Assembly: GCA_944990035.1 (NCBI GenBank)
Contig: CALYLX010000113.1
Location: forward strand, 124,001 to 188,000
Source of the DNA: Clitopilus passeckerianus
Taxonomy: Eukaryota; Basidiomycota; Agaricomycetes; Agaricales; Entolomataceae
Length of the DNA: 64,000 nt
Direction of reading: 5' to 3'
Part shown: positions 49,746-63,172 of the stretch, piece by piece
How the letters are laid out: each line of letters starts with the position of its first letter
Position numbering within the stretch: the stretch's first letter is position 1
Made by a program: the position numbers and the translations under genes
Notes under the pieces: model-generated
Told to the model about the DNA's origin: nothing
Seen by the model: only the letters and a program-made list of their open reading frames with translations
Databases searched by the model: none

Positions 49746-52007
49746 CTGAGTCCTAAATTGGGCAATGGTTATTGCGGACCTCAAGTTGCAACTCTCAGTT
49801 CCGCCAGTGCATTTCCGCACCTCGTTGAAATGCCACCTCTTACTGGCACCAATGTACAGGTTCTGTGAGGTTGTAACCCTGGAACCTAATACAGCTTAGC
49901 ATCATCCTAGATTCCAATGGTGTCGATGCTAAAGCGGGCCTTAGCCAATGTGGATCCTTGCTTCCGTCTGATCCAAGCCACTTATTGGACCAGGCAACCT
50001 TTGGAAATTCCAATCTAGACAGTCTATCCAGTAAAAGGCTGAGGACCTGATTACTCTTAAGCTCTCCCTGGTGCCTGGCATGCCGGTGAGCATGGGACAA
50101 AAAAAATTGAACCCTAAGACCATCACCTGTTAGCTTGCATACAGACAAGAAACCGCGGATCTAACCTCGATGCTTGCCGCGCCCCAACCACTCGGACCTA
50201 GAGACTCATCCTTGTATTTAACGGAACTCCTTCGAAACAAATGTGTGAAGTCTCTACAAATCTAGAGCCTCTCAAATACCAACAGCCTCCTATTAGCGCG
50301 GCGGCACAAACAGGTTCAATGCATCGAATCTGGTATTCACAGACTCTGAAAGTCCATATTCTAGCACTCGGGAAAGATTACAGTCTAATTGTTTGATCAA
50401 CCCGCAGTATTCGAACTGCCAGCCCTCCTTTCTGTCCGAGCCGAAACACTTTTGCTACCTCACTCAAGCATCAGCAGTTAGGGGTAGTTATTAGCTCTAG
50501 TCAACTGTTTTCTGGAATAAAGCTGAGCGCCTCGCACTACCGGCGATTGATTGCAAACCGACTGTATTCCTCGGAGAGTTTGATTGCCAATGTGCGGTCG
50601 CTTTCTCACCTTATTTAGCGATCGGCGATCATCTTGATCTGGAAGGTGCTTGAGGGCCACAACCGAGAATGGGCAGTAGGGTCAAATTGGGTCGGGCTTA
50701 ATCCCTCCGAGTCATCGACCACTTGAGGTGACAGACCTGCTATGTGTGCTCGCACCGGTGCTGCCTAACACAACACCTGAGGTGCTTTTTCATTTGTGCT
50801 TCCGAATGTGTGAATTGCATTGCCTGACGCCATTCGTGTTCCTCGGACTCGGAGAAGGATTGGCGGCCGATGGTGCCCCGTCTGTCTCAAGGCTTGAATC
50901 CAAATAAGGGTTCTGAACTCATGTTTTGGAATCGATAACACGCTCTCATGTGGCCATATAACGCTCTCAATGTCGGAAAAGATGGGTCTCCAAACCTCGC
51001 TATATAACGCTTGGCCGTGGGCAAAATATTTGAAGCTTAAGGCTTTCATTTGTAGGCTTTTCTCGGCCTGGTCGTTGCCGTCGTATATTTGAACTCAACA
51101 ATTCCAGCCTCCAGGGTTAGGCTAGTACCGTCGAGTGGCGACAGCAGAAAGCCACATGATATCATGCCAATCAGATACCAAGATGTGGGAACTCTGGATG
51201 ACTAGGACCGCTTCTGCAACAACGTGAGATTTTTGACCGGTGGAGTATACGTCTTTCTGAGACCCAGACCGTCGTTGAGCCTCCTGTATTGTCTCTGATA
51301 TATTTCGCTGCACTCAGGCTTAGGAGAAGTTTGTTGAAACTCGCTGGAATGCCATCTATCGGAACCACTAGGATTCGTGTTGACCAGCCAGTGGAATGAA
51401 ATCCGTTTGCGGATATTTTGTCACCGCGTGCAATACACCCGCTTTTTCCGCGAAAAAACCCTACAGGGATTGTTACTGTATCCGCAGGTTTCTCATCGAC
51501 CACCACTATTTTAAAGCAGCGTGGCTAGAAACGTGGGTGACCCATGATAAAGCTGTTCACTAGGCGACAGGAATATTCCACCAAGCACCCATGCGTTAAT
51601 TCCCCCAACCTGAGCATTAAAAAGTGGTTCTATCATCAATTTAACCTCCTTGAACCGATTGCAAGCTTAAGTACAAAGGCTCAACAGACGTTCCATATGT
51701 GCCAGTTGGTTGTTGAATTATCCCTATTAAGAGATGACGCACCTGGTGTTCAATTGGTCTAGGTGATGTCTATTTTTTCACATAATCGAAGGTGGCTTAA
51801 AGGTTTCTATATTGCGTTATGTCGGTGTCTCTACCATAGAAAAGCAGCTAGGAATTTGAGCCTTGGGCTGACACAGGGTCGTAAGGACGGATGACCTGAC
51901 CGAACATAGAGCGTCTAGCAGAGGCGAGACGACGGAAAATTCACTATGTACAAGAAACATACAAGCCTAGATAGGTGCTAGTGCAAGCCACGTTTAACCC
52001 GTGGCAT
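49746..52007. other. Gene-free stretch
   Basis: About 2.3 kb with only short unrelated frames, the longest about 111 codons at 51171-51506 (minus, no ATG). I see no gene. Confidence 0.4.
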
Positions 52008-53060
52008 CTAAATAGTACGCTATAACTATATGAGAATGAAGATGGCGACTGGAAAATATGACAAACCTTGACAATAAGCCATTGTTTGATAATGTCGTGC
52101 AGCCTTGTTTGCCATGCCTGCTTGCATAGATCGCATTCTAGCCGGCCTTCGGGCGCGTTGAACGTTGTCATAATCGCACTCGTCGATAGATCTAATATCC
52201 TCGTTAGTATACAGGAAAGCGAACGATGTATGGCGCGACAAGTTGTTCACCGGGTCGAGGATCCCAAGCTAGACGCGCAACTGCGAGAACCCAGGCCTGA
52301 CCGAGCTTCTGCTGTTCGTCGAGACTACATTCTTCGGTCGGACCGTGAGGATGCGGCGCCAGAATGATAATCCTTTTCAAAGCCATTGACCGATCAAGAT
52401 GTAATGCCAACAGTCTCTTCATATACACAGGCCCAATGCGGCATGCCATCTCGTCAGATAGGTCGGCAATGGAAATTGAGATCAGGTGTGAGGATGCTGA
52501 GCGTGCAAGATCTTCGATATCAAATTGAGCCCCCAGAGCGTAGACTTCCAATGGGAAAAGAGGTGTGAACATGTGAATAATGTTATAACAGGGGTTATTG
52601 GGCACAAGATACGCCTTGACGTTGATCTCGTATGTTGGCATGGCTAAGACAGCATCGAGGATAGTACGCAACGATGGTGCTCGATCAGTGTATGGGAGCC
52701 CATAAAGAAAATGTGCCAGGACATCGACGACCTCAGATGTCTCCGGGATGTGAATAAAGAGTTCCCCAGAAGCTGAAACATCGCCTGAGGTAATGAGTTG
52801 CCGGAATGTGTTGGTTGAATGAGTTCGAACTGCCTCGATATTTAGATAGAAGAGAACTTGGTCGAGCGTAATCAGAGCTAGATCTGAACCAATTTGGTGT
52901 GCTCCCGGGTGGAAGGAATCGGCGACCGTGTAAGCAGCTGAAGGCTATGAGTAGTTATGCTCAGTCATCAAAGGTACGTAGAATATTCAAGGGAAGCCCA
53001 TACCCTGCTCTGAACGTGGGATTCCTGTGAAGAATCGTTGTTGTTCCAATATTCGTCCAT
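52008..53060 (-). CDS. BTB/POZ-type protein, paralogue 2 (295 residues)
   Basis: Exons 53060..53004, 52944..52251, 52191..52067 and 52019..52008 give 295 residues. The first exon is unrelated to those of paralogues 1 and 3 (MDEYWNNNDSSQESHVQSR), while exons 2-4 align throughout: VADSFHPGAH, SDLALITLDQVLFYLNIE, IPETSEVVDVLAHFLYGLPY, PTYEINVKAYLVPNNPCYN, FPLEVYALGAQFDIEDLA, and DLCKQAWQTRLHDIIKQW. The 125-base third exon and the 12-base last exon (Arg-Thr-Ile-stop) are the same size as in the others. It lies on the opposite strand between the two duplicated blocks and is more diverged, so it is the older copy. All reading frames are intact. Confidence 0.85.
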
Positions 53061-53124
53061 AGCTAGATTATCTCAGAACGGCGGGAAGATGCTCTGAGTC
53101 GGACCGCGGAGGGCGGATTATGGA

Positions 53125-53131
53125 CTTTATA
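53125..53131 (-). promoter_or_regulatory. TATA box of BTB paralogue 2
   Basis: TATAAAG on the minus strand, 65 bases before the ATG at 53060. Confidence 0.55.
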
Positions 53132-56100
53132 AAACCGTTGCGGAGGCGGTTTTGTGGTCATCACATATCCATTGGTCGACGTGTTTCCGCGGGCAGGACA
53201 AACAAGGTCAGCTCGATCGCTGCACGGCTACCTCGAGGTGGGGACGGTAGAGTGAGATCTCATTCAGCGCAGATTTCCGAGAGAGTCGGAGAGAACTTGA
53301 GGAACCCGGCATGAACGTCCCAACAGAAAGGCGCAGGAATCATAAGGATCCACAAGGCTTCGACTTCCTGATAGAAGGCACGCTAATCGTGATTGAATCT
53401 AGAAAGTTCCGTTCGTTCGTCAACGTGCAAGCATCAAATTGAGGGCTCATGACCACAAAGAATTACGGTAGCCCTTTGGGGACGGAATTTATGTGGCGTC
53501 CTAGCAGAAGAAATGAAGCAGCCCACGTAAAGGGAAGGTACCTGGAATCGATGGGAGTTGGGGTACCCCAATCTCCAATAGCACAGGTCGCTCATCTGAT
53601 TCCATTAGAACTGAACTCATCCATCATAAGGTTCCGATTTTACAGTAGATCTAATACCCACTAGTCAACGCGGGCATCGCTAACACGAGGTTGGATATCT
53701 TCAACTTGGTTACAATCGTGGGTGCCAAGTCCCCGCTCATATTGCTCATGCCGAATGAACTAGATTCAGGGATTAATACCATCAAATACGGTCACATTCA
53801 AGCACGAACCAGTCAGCATTACAAGCAGGAATTGTTACCGCAAAGTATAGCTCGGACCTTTTGTTTGTGTTGCTTAGGAGGCAAGAATTTATCGACCATG
53901 ATCGACCCCTAAAGACGCCGACCCACCCACCCACTGGTATCAAACCCTGACTTGGCCTAGCATCGACCGATGCAGAGTATGTAAGAAGTCCGAGCCTTCC
54001 ACCAGAGTGGGAGAGACCTTTGACATGTAGTCGGAGCTTGTGCTTCAATCCTATGTGATATTGCTTGGAGTTTGTTCTGCACGTAGTCCGGCTTTGGCAT
54101 CAAATCGGCTCGGGATTTTCACTGTCATTGCGATTTGCTGTAATCAAGGAAATATGAGTCTTCGGTGAGGTGGGGGAGTCGACAATCTTAGAAAACGAGT
54201 TTTCTGCTACTTCCTAATCTTAGACCAGAGGGGTGGCGGTCACTCTAGCCAATTGTCCTGTGGCGTAGATCCTAAAGTACATATAGAATAAACACTGTCC
54301 TGAAAAGTGTCGTGTGCTGCTGTAGGACCTTTGAATGGTAGAAATAATGCGCCGAAGTTTCCCGCACATGCTAGAAGGTCTTTGCCAGTTGTCATCGCTG
54401 ATCTCGTGCCTAGACCGTGTTGGTGAGCCAATACCGATAACCGAACAATCAGATATCAATTACAATCTCATCCACACCGGCAATCACGGTAGAGTAACTG
54501 TAGATTGCTGGGAAATTCGTATTCTGCAATTTTTCCGGCAAAGCGTGCTCTTCACATGAGTTCTCAAGAGGCTTGCAGGGAGAAATGGGGGTCTGGGACT
54601 CGGAAGACCGGGGCAAATCCAGACGATGCTGTCATGCAAGCTGTCAGATAGATTCCCACGCTTTCTTCGTGGTCACAAGCCCTAGGCAGGGACCGATGAG
54701 CTCGCTCCCCGCCATTGAGCGCTTGATGCTCGCCGGAGCCTTGCAACTTCACGACTTTCGCCAAGAAGGCAGAATAAACACAGTCAGGGGCAAAAATAGG
54801 CCCATGACGCGAATCTTCCAACTTTCGGTGCAGGAGTAAGACGTGGAACCTCAAAGGAGCCGACGGAGGCAACTACACTCAATCCTATCGACGGACAGCC
54901 CAAATCGAGTGCGTTCTCCTCCCAGTACGAACCAAGATACCCCAAAGAGCCTAATGACAGGTAATAATTTGTAGACCTCTCATCGCTTCGATGTTCATTG
55001 GGCTCGATTCATCCAGCGGCTAGGCACCGGCAGTCGAAGGGTGTGGTTACCGAGTGGCGTATCAGGGAAACCTCACAGGCTAATGAGTCGGACGAACCTT
55101 TTGTACACAGGGTGTGGTCGGAAGACCTGGAGGCCTTCGTGCCCTGTTCAGTCTGTGGCAACACAAACGGGAAATTAGGGTGCTTTCCTCTCTATCAAAC
55201 CATGAATGACAACGCAAGTGTTGTGTCCAGTGATGTCGACGGGCACGTCGTTATCGTGTGCCAGTACGTGAACCGGCTATTGTTTCCTCCATTTGACAAC
55301 AACCTTGAATATCTTATTTGCACATATCAGTAAACGGACTTCCCTCTGTCCGTCGAAGAAATAATGTGTTCGACGTATGCTCAACCACCCAAAACAAATC
55401 TTTCAACGCAGTGTCTGGTCCTCAGCTATGTACAGTCTACCATGAGGCGTCTCTTCACTCTCCGTGATACCCTCAAGATCCAATCCAAGGCAGCCCGGCA
55501 ATCTTGGGTCGATGAGCGTAAAGCTGCTGAATCCAGATGACCCCTCATTGCGTATGTCCCATTTCTTCGCCGAGCATCTACCCGTACAACTCAACTTTCC
55601 GCGCATATAGTTCTGTCTCCCAAGAAATTGGCCCGCCGTTGAAATATTGTGCGTAAGCAGTTGCGCCTGAATGTTAGGTCCAGCCGCTGATGGCTTTCTC
55701 AATCCTTACTAGGCAGAACATGGATGCATCCAGTGCCATTGCCAAGAAACATGAAGTGCTAGTTCGCTGCTCTGGAGGGAAGGTTGAGCATGATGTCCAA
55801 AGCTTTGTAGTGCTGTCGAGTCTTGATCTCCAGTGTCGCGTATCATCTACTTTTAGTGCTTAAAGACGTCTTGGATTTGTTGTTCTGCTGCTATCCGAAC
55901 GCAACCTGATCATCTGTGGCAATTTCTGTCTCATCGGCAGCGGGAGATTCGAGTTGCCAGCTCAGGTGTGTCAACATTACGACACTTATTCCATTTCTCA
56001 TCTCGTCATTTGGCCCTCTGCTCCAATCCAGTTATGTGATTGTTGTTCATATCTCTCCGCCTAGTAACCGATGCTCCTGGTCTGAGATCTTCACAAAGCT

Positions 56101-56250
56101 TGATCCTAGGAATGATCTGGTAGAGGTTTCCCTACTGCCAGTATCTACTCCGCTGGACTCATAATTTCTCAAATCAAACCAAATTTTTCGAACGGGGTAT
56201 CTACAAGTAAGATTTATTCTAACCCTTGCGAAAATACAGGCGCTTATATT
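53132..56250. other. Gene-free stretch
   Basis: About 3.1 kb. Frames of about 100 codons occur (54564-54872 minus, 54998-55333 plus, 55403-55702 minus), none with domain motifs or supporting splice sites. Probably relics and non-coding sequence. Confidence 0.4.
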
Positions 56251-56253
56251 CCC

Positions 56254-56601
56254 TCAGGCTCTCAGAGCGCAGCCTAGGAAGTCGATCACAAGCGATAGCG
56301 AATCCGGAGCCACGGACCGGACAATATAAGCGCAGAGGGAATCGAGAAGGGGTTCTCTGCAAGCTCGGAAGAGGTACTGATCCCAAAGACCATGGCCAAC
56401 TTTTCCCTTGAATCGATGCGGGGAGAGTTGATGTATCGCGTACCTGGAGTAGCATAAATACCATTGATAGATGGCTTCCAGGACCGCTCTTCTGTGTCCG
56501 GGATCGTAACGTTCAGCAGCGTCATGAAGAGCGCTGGCCGCTACGTGTTTGCTGAGATTTGATACAGTGTCATCCAATGATCTGGTTAGCCTGTATACCA
56601 A
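56254..56601 (-). pseudogene. Possible NACHT-type (NLR-like) gene fragment
   Basis: The minus frame contains LSKHVAASALHDAAERYDP and RRAVLEAIYQWY. In Agaricomycete NLR-like proteins a closely similar phrase sits just before the NACHT P-loop. The P-loop itself is absent, and the following residues do not fit the domain. The piece is therefore a fragment; no start, stop or neighbouring exon completes it. Identification rests on this one motif. Confidence 0.4.
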
Positions 56602-58570
56602 GGGAAATGGCGACTTATCGTCTCCCTCTAAGGTCGATTGAGCGCTGGCTTGTTATCTGGCACTGATACTAGCCCTGAATTTGGGGCGGGACGACGACAC
56701 ACATCCTCAATCACCTCTTCTCTACCCCTTGCCAATAGCTATGAATGTGCCGAACTCCCTCATAGTAGTCCTAGTGTAATAGAATGTTGTTCTTCCGGAG
56801 TGATCTACCTCTCGCCTTCTCAAGCTCCGATCGTAACAATAGCGTTTACAATCCCCGGCCCACACCCGTCCAAGTTCGTAAAAATAGAAAAGACATCATA
56901 ATTCGTGATCATAAGTTTGGGAGTGAGGTTTATACGGCTTCAAAATGTCATCGTCGTTCCTAGACGCCTCGTTCATCAAACTCAGTCCCATGAGAGATAA
57001 GAACCAGAAGTCACAAGTCTGAACCTAAGCACAGCACCCAATGCTGCTTACCATTGTAAAGTCTTTGCAAGGTGCCCGACGGTAAACTCTTCGAATCAAG
57101 ACTGGCGAGAAAGTCAAATGGACGACTCCCTTAGAGTACTGTTCCACACCTTCAAGTTCGCCACAACAGTACTAGTGTAATAACTCTAAATGAACCCAAT
57201 TACATCTAACATTGGCAAATTCCCCCTACGATCTTGATCAATGAAACCATGTCATGTGGCACTCCACACCGCCTCCCCAAAACTGCCAAAATATCAAACC
57301 AACACACCTTCGTCACCCCATGTCATTACCCTCGCGCTGCCTAACTCTTTTCTCGACACTCCCGCTCAATTCAAATCGTAACTCTCCGTGCTCCCAACCC
57401 CATCCACAATCCCCAGTCGGCTCCGTGTCTCTCAGGATGGAACGGATGGGATAGTTTGGGATCAGTAGTCTTGGGCATAAACCAGAAATACGAGCCGTGA
57501 AACTTGATGGAAGTAGTTTGACCAATGAGAGGTCCGAGAGTAAGTTGCCCTGAACCGTAGCTTCTCTGAATCCATGCATATGCTCAAGGGCTACGTCTAA
57601 TGCTAGCCTTCCTCACATTTGGCCTCCGAGTCGGTGTCAGGATGCGGAACTATGCATTGTTCAATCTTTACGGACTCGAGCGTTGAAGCGCATGAGAGCA
57701 GAACAATGCGGATGTCGGGGTTTCGTCAGTCCATCTGGTTTTCTAAGCAGGACTTCCCGGAGGCTGAGGACAGGATGCGGTGTTAGTTGGTGAAGCCTAC
57801 GTCCGTCGAGGTAGCTTCGTTGATAGAGTCCCCAGTTGGAAAGGCACCGCCCCATGGCTGTGATTAGCCCGAAAGTCCCACTGGTGGGCAAAAGATAAGA
57901 CGCTGGCATCAGTAACTCCTACTCTTACGACCCACTCGGGAAAAAATAGCTTACGTCCTCTTGAGGTGGCTCAGGAGGTGAATCTGAACACCCTCAATTC
58001 CATCAATCTCTATACGGTGGCGATGAAAATTTAGCACTTACATGGACAAGTTCAGAACCTTCAACCTCCTCTAACCCCCAATCGCAACATTGTTCATCAA
58101 TAACAGCGGGCCATCAGTTGTTATTGTTGTTGATTGCTGCTATGTCGTCCTCAACAGGACAGCAGTTTCCGTGCTACACGTACAAGACGATGTACATAGA
58201 ACAGTCTATCGATATCTCGTGCCACGGAACGTACAGGGACCAGCGCCGCTGTGATAGCCCCGCAGGACGTCTCACAGATTAGTTCCTTACGCAATGTAAA
58301 TGGGAAGAGCTACAGTAGTTGTAAAGGGTGCGTCAAAAACCAACGGGGAACGGAAAAAAAAACCTTTCATGAAGGAGGAAAAATGGCCCGTAACTCACAC
58401 AGGGAAAAAGCTACCATCCAAACTGAACCCCTTGATCCCGATGCCAGGATGTGCGTCACGGTGTGAGCTTGAACGTTGCGCTCCTCCAATGAGGCCAGGT
58501 GTAGATGCGTTGCAGGGCAAGACACCTCGTCGATACCTGCTCTATCGACTGGGAGTGGCAGCACAAACGA
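56602..58570. other. Gene-poor stretch with one plausible exon
   Basis: On the minus strand 57371-57568 is open and reads YGSGQLTLGPLIGQTTSIKF, then HGSYFWFMPKT and HGADWGLWMG before a TGA. Its Gly, Trp and Phe content looks protein-like, but there is no ATG and I do not recognise a family. Nothing else is supported. Confidence 0.3.
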
Positions 58571-58905
58571 AGACACGGCGTATACAGGAGATAGGCCTTA
58601 GGGCGGGTCCGAGTCATGCACGGATGGGCTGCCATACGAACCCCCTGCTAGTGATTTGACCGCTCCGCCCCCTGCCTTTGTATCCGTCGCTCGTCCTTGT
58701 TACCCGGGCCCAATCCACCGGTAGCGGCAGCACACCGAGGGCATAAAAAGTCACAGAAGTCATGGCCAGTGACTCCCAAAGACGTGGAGCATGGGAGATA
58801 GGCCTTGTGGCGGGTCATGCGTGGATGCATCAATCGAAGCTTAGCCATGCTAGCCCGACATCCGACCCCTTGCCTTCGCATCCATCGCTCATCATCGTTA
58901 TTCGA
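58571..58905 (+). repeat. Diverged tandem repeat, two units
   Basis: The stretch beginning GACACGGCGTATACAGGAGA (58571) recurs about 207 bases later (58778) with GGAGATAGGCCTT, GGCGGGTC, the ATGC(A/G)(C/T)GGATG phrase, and CCTTGCCTTCGCATCC or a close match. The two units are about 135 bases each and separated by about 70 bases. Confidence 0.5.
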
Positions 58906-60190
58906 CCAATGCACACACTTTATTCGACTTACACGACTGTTTCTTGACTATAGTAGTCTTCCCTGAACGAGTACATGTCGAGCGAAATTGGTGGTGGTGG
59001 TGACGTATAGTCATCCTCCATCACCGATCGCCCAAACCTATCCTAGTTCCTTATGTAACGTAGTCGGTTTGTAAATAATGCCAAACCCAATTCCTCTCCA
59101 CCCCAAACACCCTGAATTCCTCCACCTTCTCCAACCAGTTCAGCAACTCTCCGACCCCTGTATAAACCACCATCGGGAATGAGTAGTTATTACCTTCAAT
59201 TCCCTTGCACACCGAAGCGCACCCTCCGACGCTTTCACGACTCCCTCCATCTTCTCCAAATCCGAGACTTCAATCTGTCTGGGTAGATCCTGGACCGGAA
59301 TCGGAACCTTGTAGGTGGTATACTACACTGCAGCTGGACGGCCGCCCCACCAATTATTTTAGGTTGGATTCTTGGCCTAAGATCTGCTAATCCCATACGA
59401 TGCGCGTCCGCCATCAAAAGGTAGCCCAAGGAAAAATCTACAACTAGGTACGGCCTCTCCTGACCGATATCTACGATCACCAGACCGCTATTTGGACCGT
59501 GGGGAACCAGCGGCTAGAGAAAAATCGCACCGATAACCAAGATAGGCGCTCCCCAGCCACTTCAACTGTGAGGAATTGGAGACTCTCAATGATATTAGCC
59601 AGAAGGCGTTCTTAAATTTTAAGATAACGGTATCCAGATAGGAACGATGCGGATCCAAGTCCAGCACAGGGGGTTTAGAATCCAATACGGTTCAGCTGAT
59701 CGATAAACCTATGCAGAGCCCAGCTGGTGTACGGGAGGTCACGCCTAAGATTGTGCTGACTGGATTCGTTGGCGGGGGTGGCAGAGGAACTATGCGGCGT
59801 GTTGAGATTCACAACTCCTATTGAGGAAACCTGAGGGACCTCAACCTTTTGAGTCGAATTATCTCATCGCTTTCGCAATTACAGATTGACAATCTCTAAA
59901 ACTCGGAAAGACCAAGAGTATCCAATGGCGCGGGGCTATTTCAGGCTCAGACCACTACGCTTAGGTCGGGAAGCATTGTCTGCAGGTTTCTTCCACATCG
60001 TCTCAAACTCCTCAAGCCCGAGGTAAGCCACATGCGCCATCATGTTCAAGCCGATATCACGCAGAGCCCAAAGTAAAACCAAATCTATATACCATCATCA
60101 CCAAACCGACACAGCCACAAGAACTGTTCCGTAGTTCGGTACCGCAGGTCATTCATACTGACCCTCATCGCGATTGACCGTCTTGGGTAG
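58906..60190. other. Gene-free stretch containing a duplicated segment
   Basis: The part 59395-59850 is a copy of 39645-40150. No gene is seen. Confidence 0.45.
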
Positions 60191-60621
60191 ATAAACTGGG
60201 CATGGGCTGTTCCGATGGGATCTTACCAAGAATATACGATCAATGTCTCGCAACTTCGAGGTTCTAATTTAGACATCCTTCCCCCAATGTCCTGGCCGCA
60301 TAGTCTCCTTCACTGTACCGCGTTTAATACCGGCTGTGCCCAGACTGGTTAAACAAACCCTAAATCGTGGACCCTGACCCTGATTTCAACATAATTGCTT
60401 CTCGATTGCTTTCCTATTCAAACGATGTGTCCTGACTTCTTCCCAGAATGAAACAAAAGAAGTCAGCACCTTGGTTATATAGGCCTCAAGGAAGCCACAA
60501 CGGTTCTAGCTCCCATGGGCTTGCTTCTGGCGAACTCAAAACTATCGAAATACTTCTCAGCCGTATATCAACACTAAATCATTCGGCACCTCGTGAATAT
60601 TACCCTCCCTCGTCGAATAGT

Positions 60622-61711
60622 ATGCAAGGGCATCTTCTTCAGCTCGTGGACGAGGCCATAGACGAACGATGCTTCAGCTACTACTCTGAACAACAGTACT
60701 CTCCGGGGAATTTGGTAAGGTTTAACCCCGCACGAGCTCTCGCCGAATTAATATAAAATTTGAATGCTCATAGCCCATTGTAACGGTGGCGGATTCATTC
60801 TATCCGGGAGCGTACCACACAGAATCTGACCTTACCCTCATCACGGTCGATCAGGTTCTCTTCTATCTCAGCATTGAGATAGTTTGCAAGTACTCTCATA
60901 ACGCTTTCAAGCCTCTTATCGCAAACGCGGATATGTTTGCAGAAGGGGAACGACTCGCTCAGATTCCTGAAACGTCTGAAGTGGTGGATGCCATGGCTCA
61001 CTTTCTTTATGCTCTTCCTTACGCTGGCCAGGCCCCATCTCTCCGCACATTCATCGACGCTATATTGGCTATGCCCAAGTATGAAATTGATGCCTCAGCC
61101 TATCTTGTCCCCAATAATCCATGCTACAACATCATCCTTGCGTTCACACCCCTTTTCCCACTAGAGGTCTATGCCTTGGCTGCTCAGTTCGACCTCGAGC
61201 ATCTCGCTGCTTCGGCATCCTCGCACCTTCTCTCTCTGTCGCTCCCTGATATCTCGGATGAAATGGCCAACCAAGTTGGAGCTATCTATCTGAAGAGGTT
61301 GTTTTCTCTCCACGCCGCTCGAGTGGAAGCATTTAAGAGTATCGTTGTACCGGGGCCATACCCACACGCACCAGCGAAATACTGTGACTTCGCCAAGCAG
61401 AAGAAGCTGGTGCGAGCTTGGTATCTTGTGGCAGCCCATCTGATCTGGGATCCAAGGCCAGGTAGAACCCCGTTTTGACTTATCACTCAGAACAACCAGC
61501 TGACCGAACCGTAGATCTCTCTACTGGCATGATAATGTCTGCGTTTAATTCCCTCGGAGATCTACTTGATTGCAGCCTATGCAGGGAGGCGTTACAGAAC
61601 AGGGTGAAAAACGTCATTGCACAATGGGTCGTGGTTAAGGTTGGTTTGTTTTCTTGCAGTTCTAAATCGCACAAGTAATGACATATGTGCTCTGTTCAGC
61701 GCATGGTCTAG
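60622..61711 (+). CDS. BTB/POZ-type protein, paralogue 3 (305 residues)
   Basis: Exons 60622..60714, 60774..61461, 61515..61639 and 61700..61711 have the same sizes as in paralogue 1 (93, 688, 125 and 12 bases) and give 305 residues. It is very similar to paralogue 1 over its length: VADSFYPGAYHTESDLTLIT, ISDEMANQVGAIYLKRL, CSLCREALQNRVKNVIAQW. The last exon reads Arg-Met-Val-stop. It is intact. A TATATA sequence at 60476-60481 is 141 bases upstream and matches one at 44564 in paralogue 1. Its neighbour on the opposite strand is the visible ATG17 copy. Confidence 0.85.
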
Positions 61712-63172
61712 CCACCTCCACACCTCAAATCGAACGTGTCGTTATCATCTGACACCATGACCTGTAACGACCTCCTGAGCCACGTTGTACTATACGGATA
61801 TTACTTATTCCTGCTAAAAGCCACAGGTCGATAACCTGCACATGTTCTTGCGCACTATACCCACTATGCACGTTTTGTCTCCTCGCGTATGTAGCATCTT
61901 AGATTGACGATTTATGCCTTGATCATCAGAAGCACACCAGCGAATTCGTAGTTTGATGTTGGGACGGGATCTCAAGGGAAAGATCTCTGCCTATATGCCC
62001 ATCTGACGTTGTGCAGATCACTTATCTCGATTTTCTATAGAGGCCTGTCTCGCCAAGACCCCTGATGAGTCCTTTTTCGATGGGTTGCGAGAAATATGAG
62101 CTTCTGAAGTAATGTTCTTATTGTCCAATCTATGGCAGGGGCAAGGGTAATGTTTCGACAACGAGTGATACCACTGGGTCATGGGGGTGACTGCAGTCGA
62201 CGGAACTACAGAACCCGATCTTCATATGTTCATCGAGGAGTCTATAACACCCGATAGGATTATGAAGTTATTGAATAGGTCAGACGGAACTATCCACGTG
62301 TGATCGCTATGGCTTCTATTCAGGAGTTTGTATGTCGATGATAACGGCGGCAGCCGCGCTCTTTTCCGCGTTTTGAATTTCGGTGCTCAAGCGCTAACAC
62401 GACTCGGGGAACCTTGGTGGTTTATTGCAAGAGAAGAGAAGGCTTCTGTGACGGCTTTAAGGAAGTTTATAGAGGGAGAGTCCGAGTTGGAAGGAGAAGG
62501 AGAAGGTTCTACATTGATCTGGCCTGGATTGTAAGTCGAAGTCCCTAAAACGACCATAAATGTGTAGGGGCGGAAGGTTCCGGTGCGGATCAGGCAACAG
62601 GTTTGCAAGCTCTCAGGTCTATCGGGTCTCGTGGATGGTCGAGATGAACCTTCGTTTCGATAGAAGCCACGGTAAGGAGACGGATGATCGCCAGCGACTT
62701 GGAGTTGTATTCAAAGTTGACAGGTGCGGTCAAGGGTTCGGTCCGATCAATCAACGACACGGCGTGTGTGGTGGTCACGGCCAACCTTGGTCATCCATCA
62801 TCTGGCAGTTCACGTCCACGGGTTACGATAACGATCTTGAACTTTCGCCTCTGGCAAATAGGACGGTAAAGCGCAGGCAATCGGGACCTGTAAGTGGCGC
62901 CCAAAGCAAGGCTTGCCCGCTAGGCCTTGAGGATGCCACTGAGCAACGAGTCTTCCCTCAGCAAGATAATTCAAACTTGGATACATTCAGCTACCTCCCA
63001 CGTCTACCTTACTAATTGCCACCATCGGCATCGGCTGCATAGTACGTATTGCAGCTGAACTCAGGTGGGAGTTAGCTTGTAATAGGTTGAGGAAAAAAGA
63101 AGTTAATAACGTAAAATTCTATCGAGAGGTATCAGACGTCTCTCACTGTAAGGCTACCCTCCAGGTAAAATC
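61712..63172. other. Spacer between BTB paralogue 3 and ATG17
   Basis: A plus frame at 62328-62532 (GEPWWFIAREEKASVTALRK, then an acidic tail) followed by a GTAAGT and an open stretch at 62560-63015 could be a small two-exon gene. The corresponding part of the inner duplicate has stops and different sequence, so I do not call it. Confidence 0.35.

Noticed and set aside
51171..51506. 111-codon minus frame
   Set aside because: No ATG, no motif, and it overlaps another frame of similar length.
62328..63015. Two-exon plus-strand gene in the outer spacer
   Set aside because: Splice signals are possible but the matching region of the inner duplicate carries stops and the product is unrecognised.
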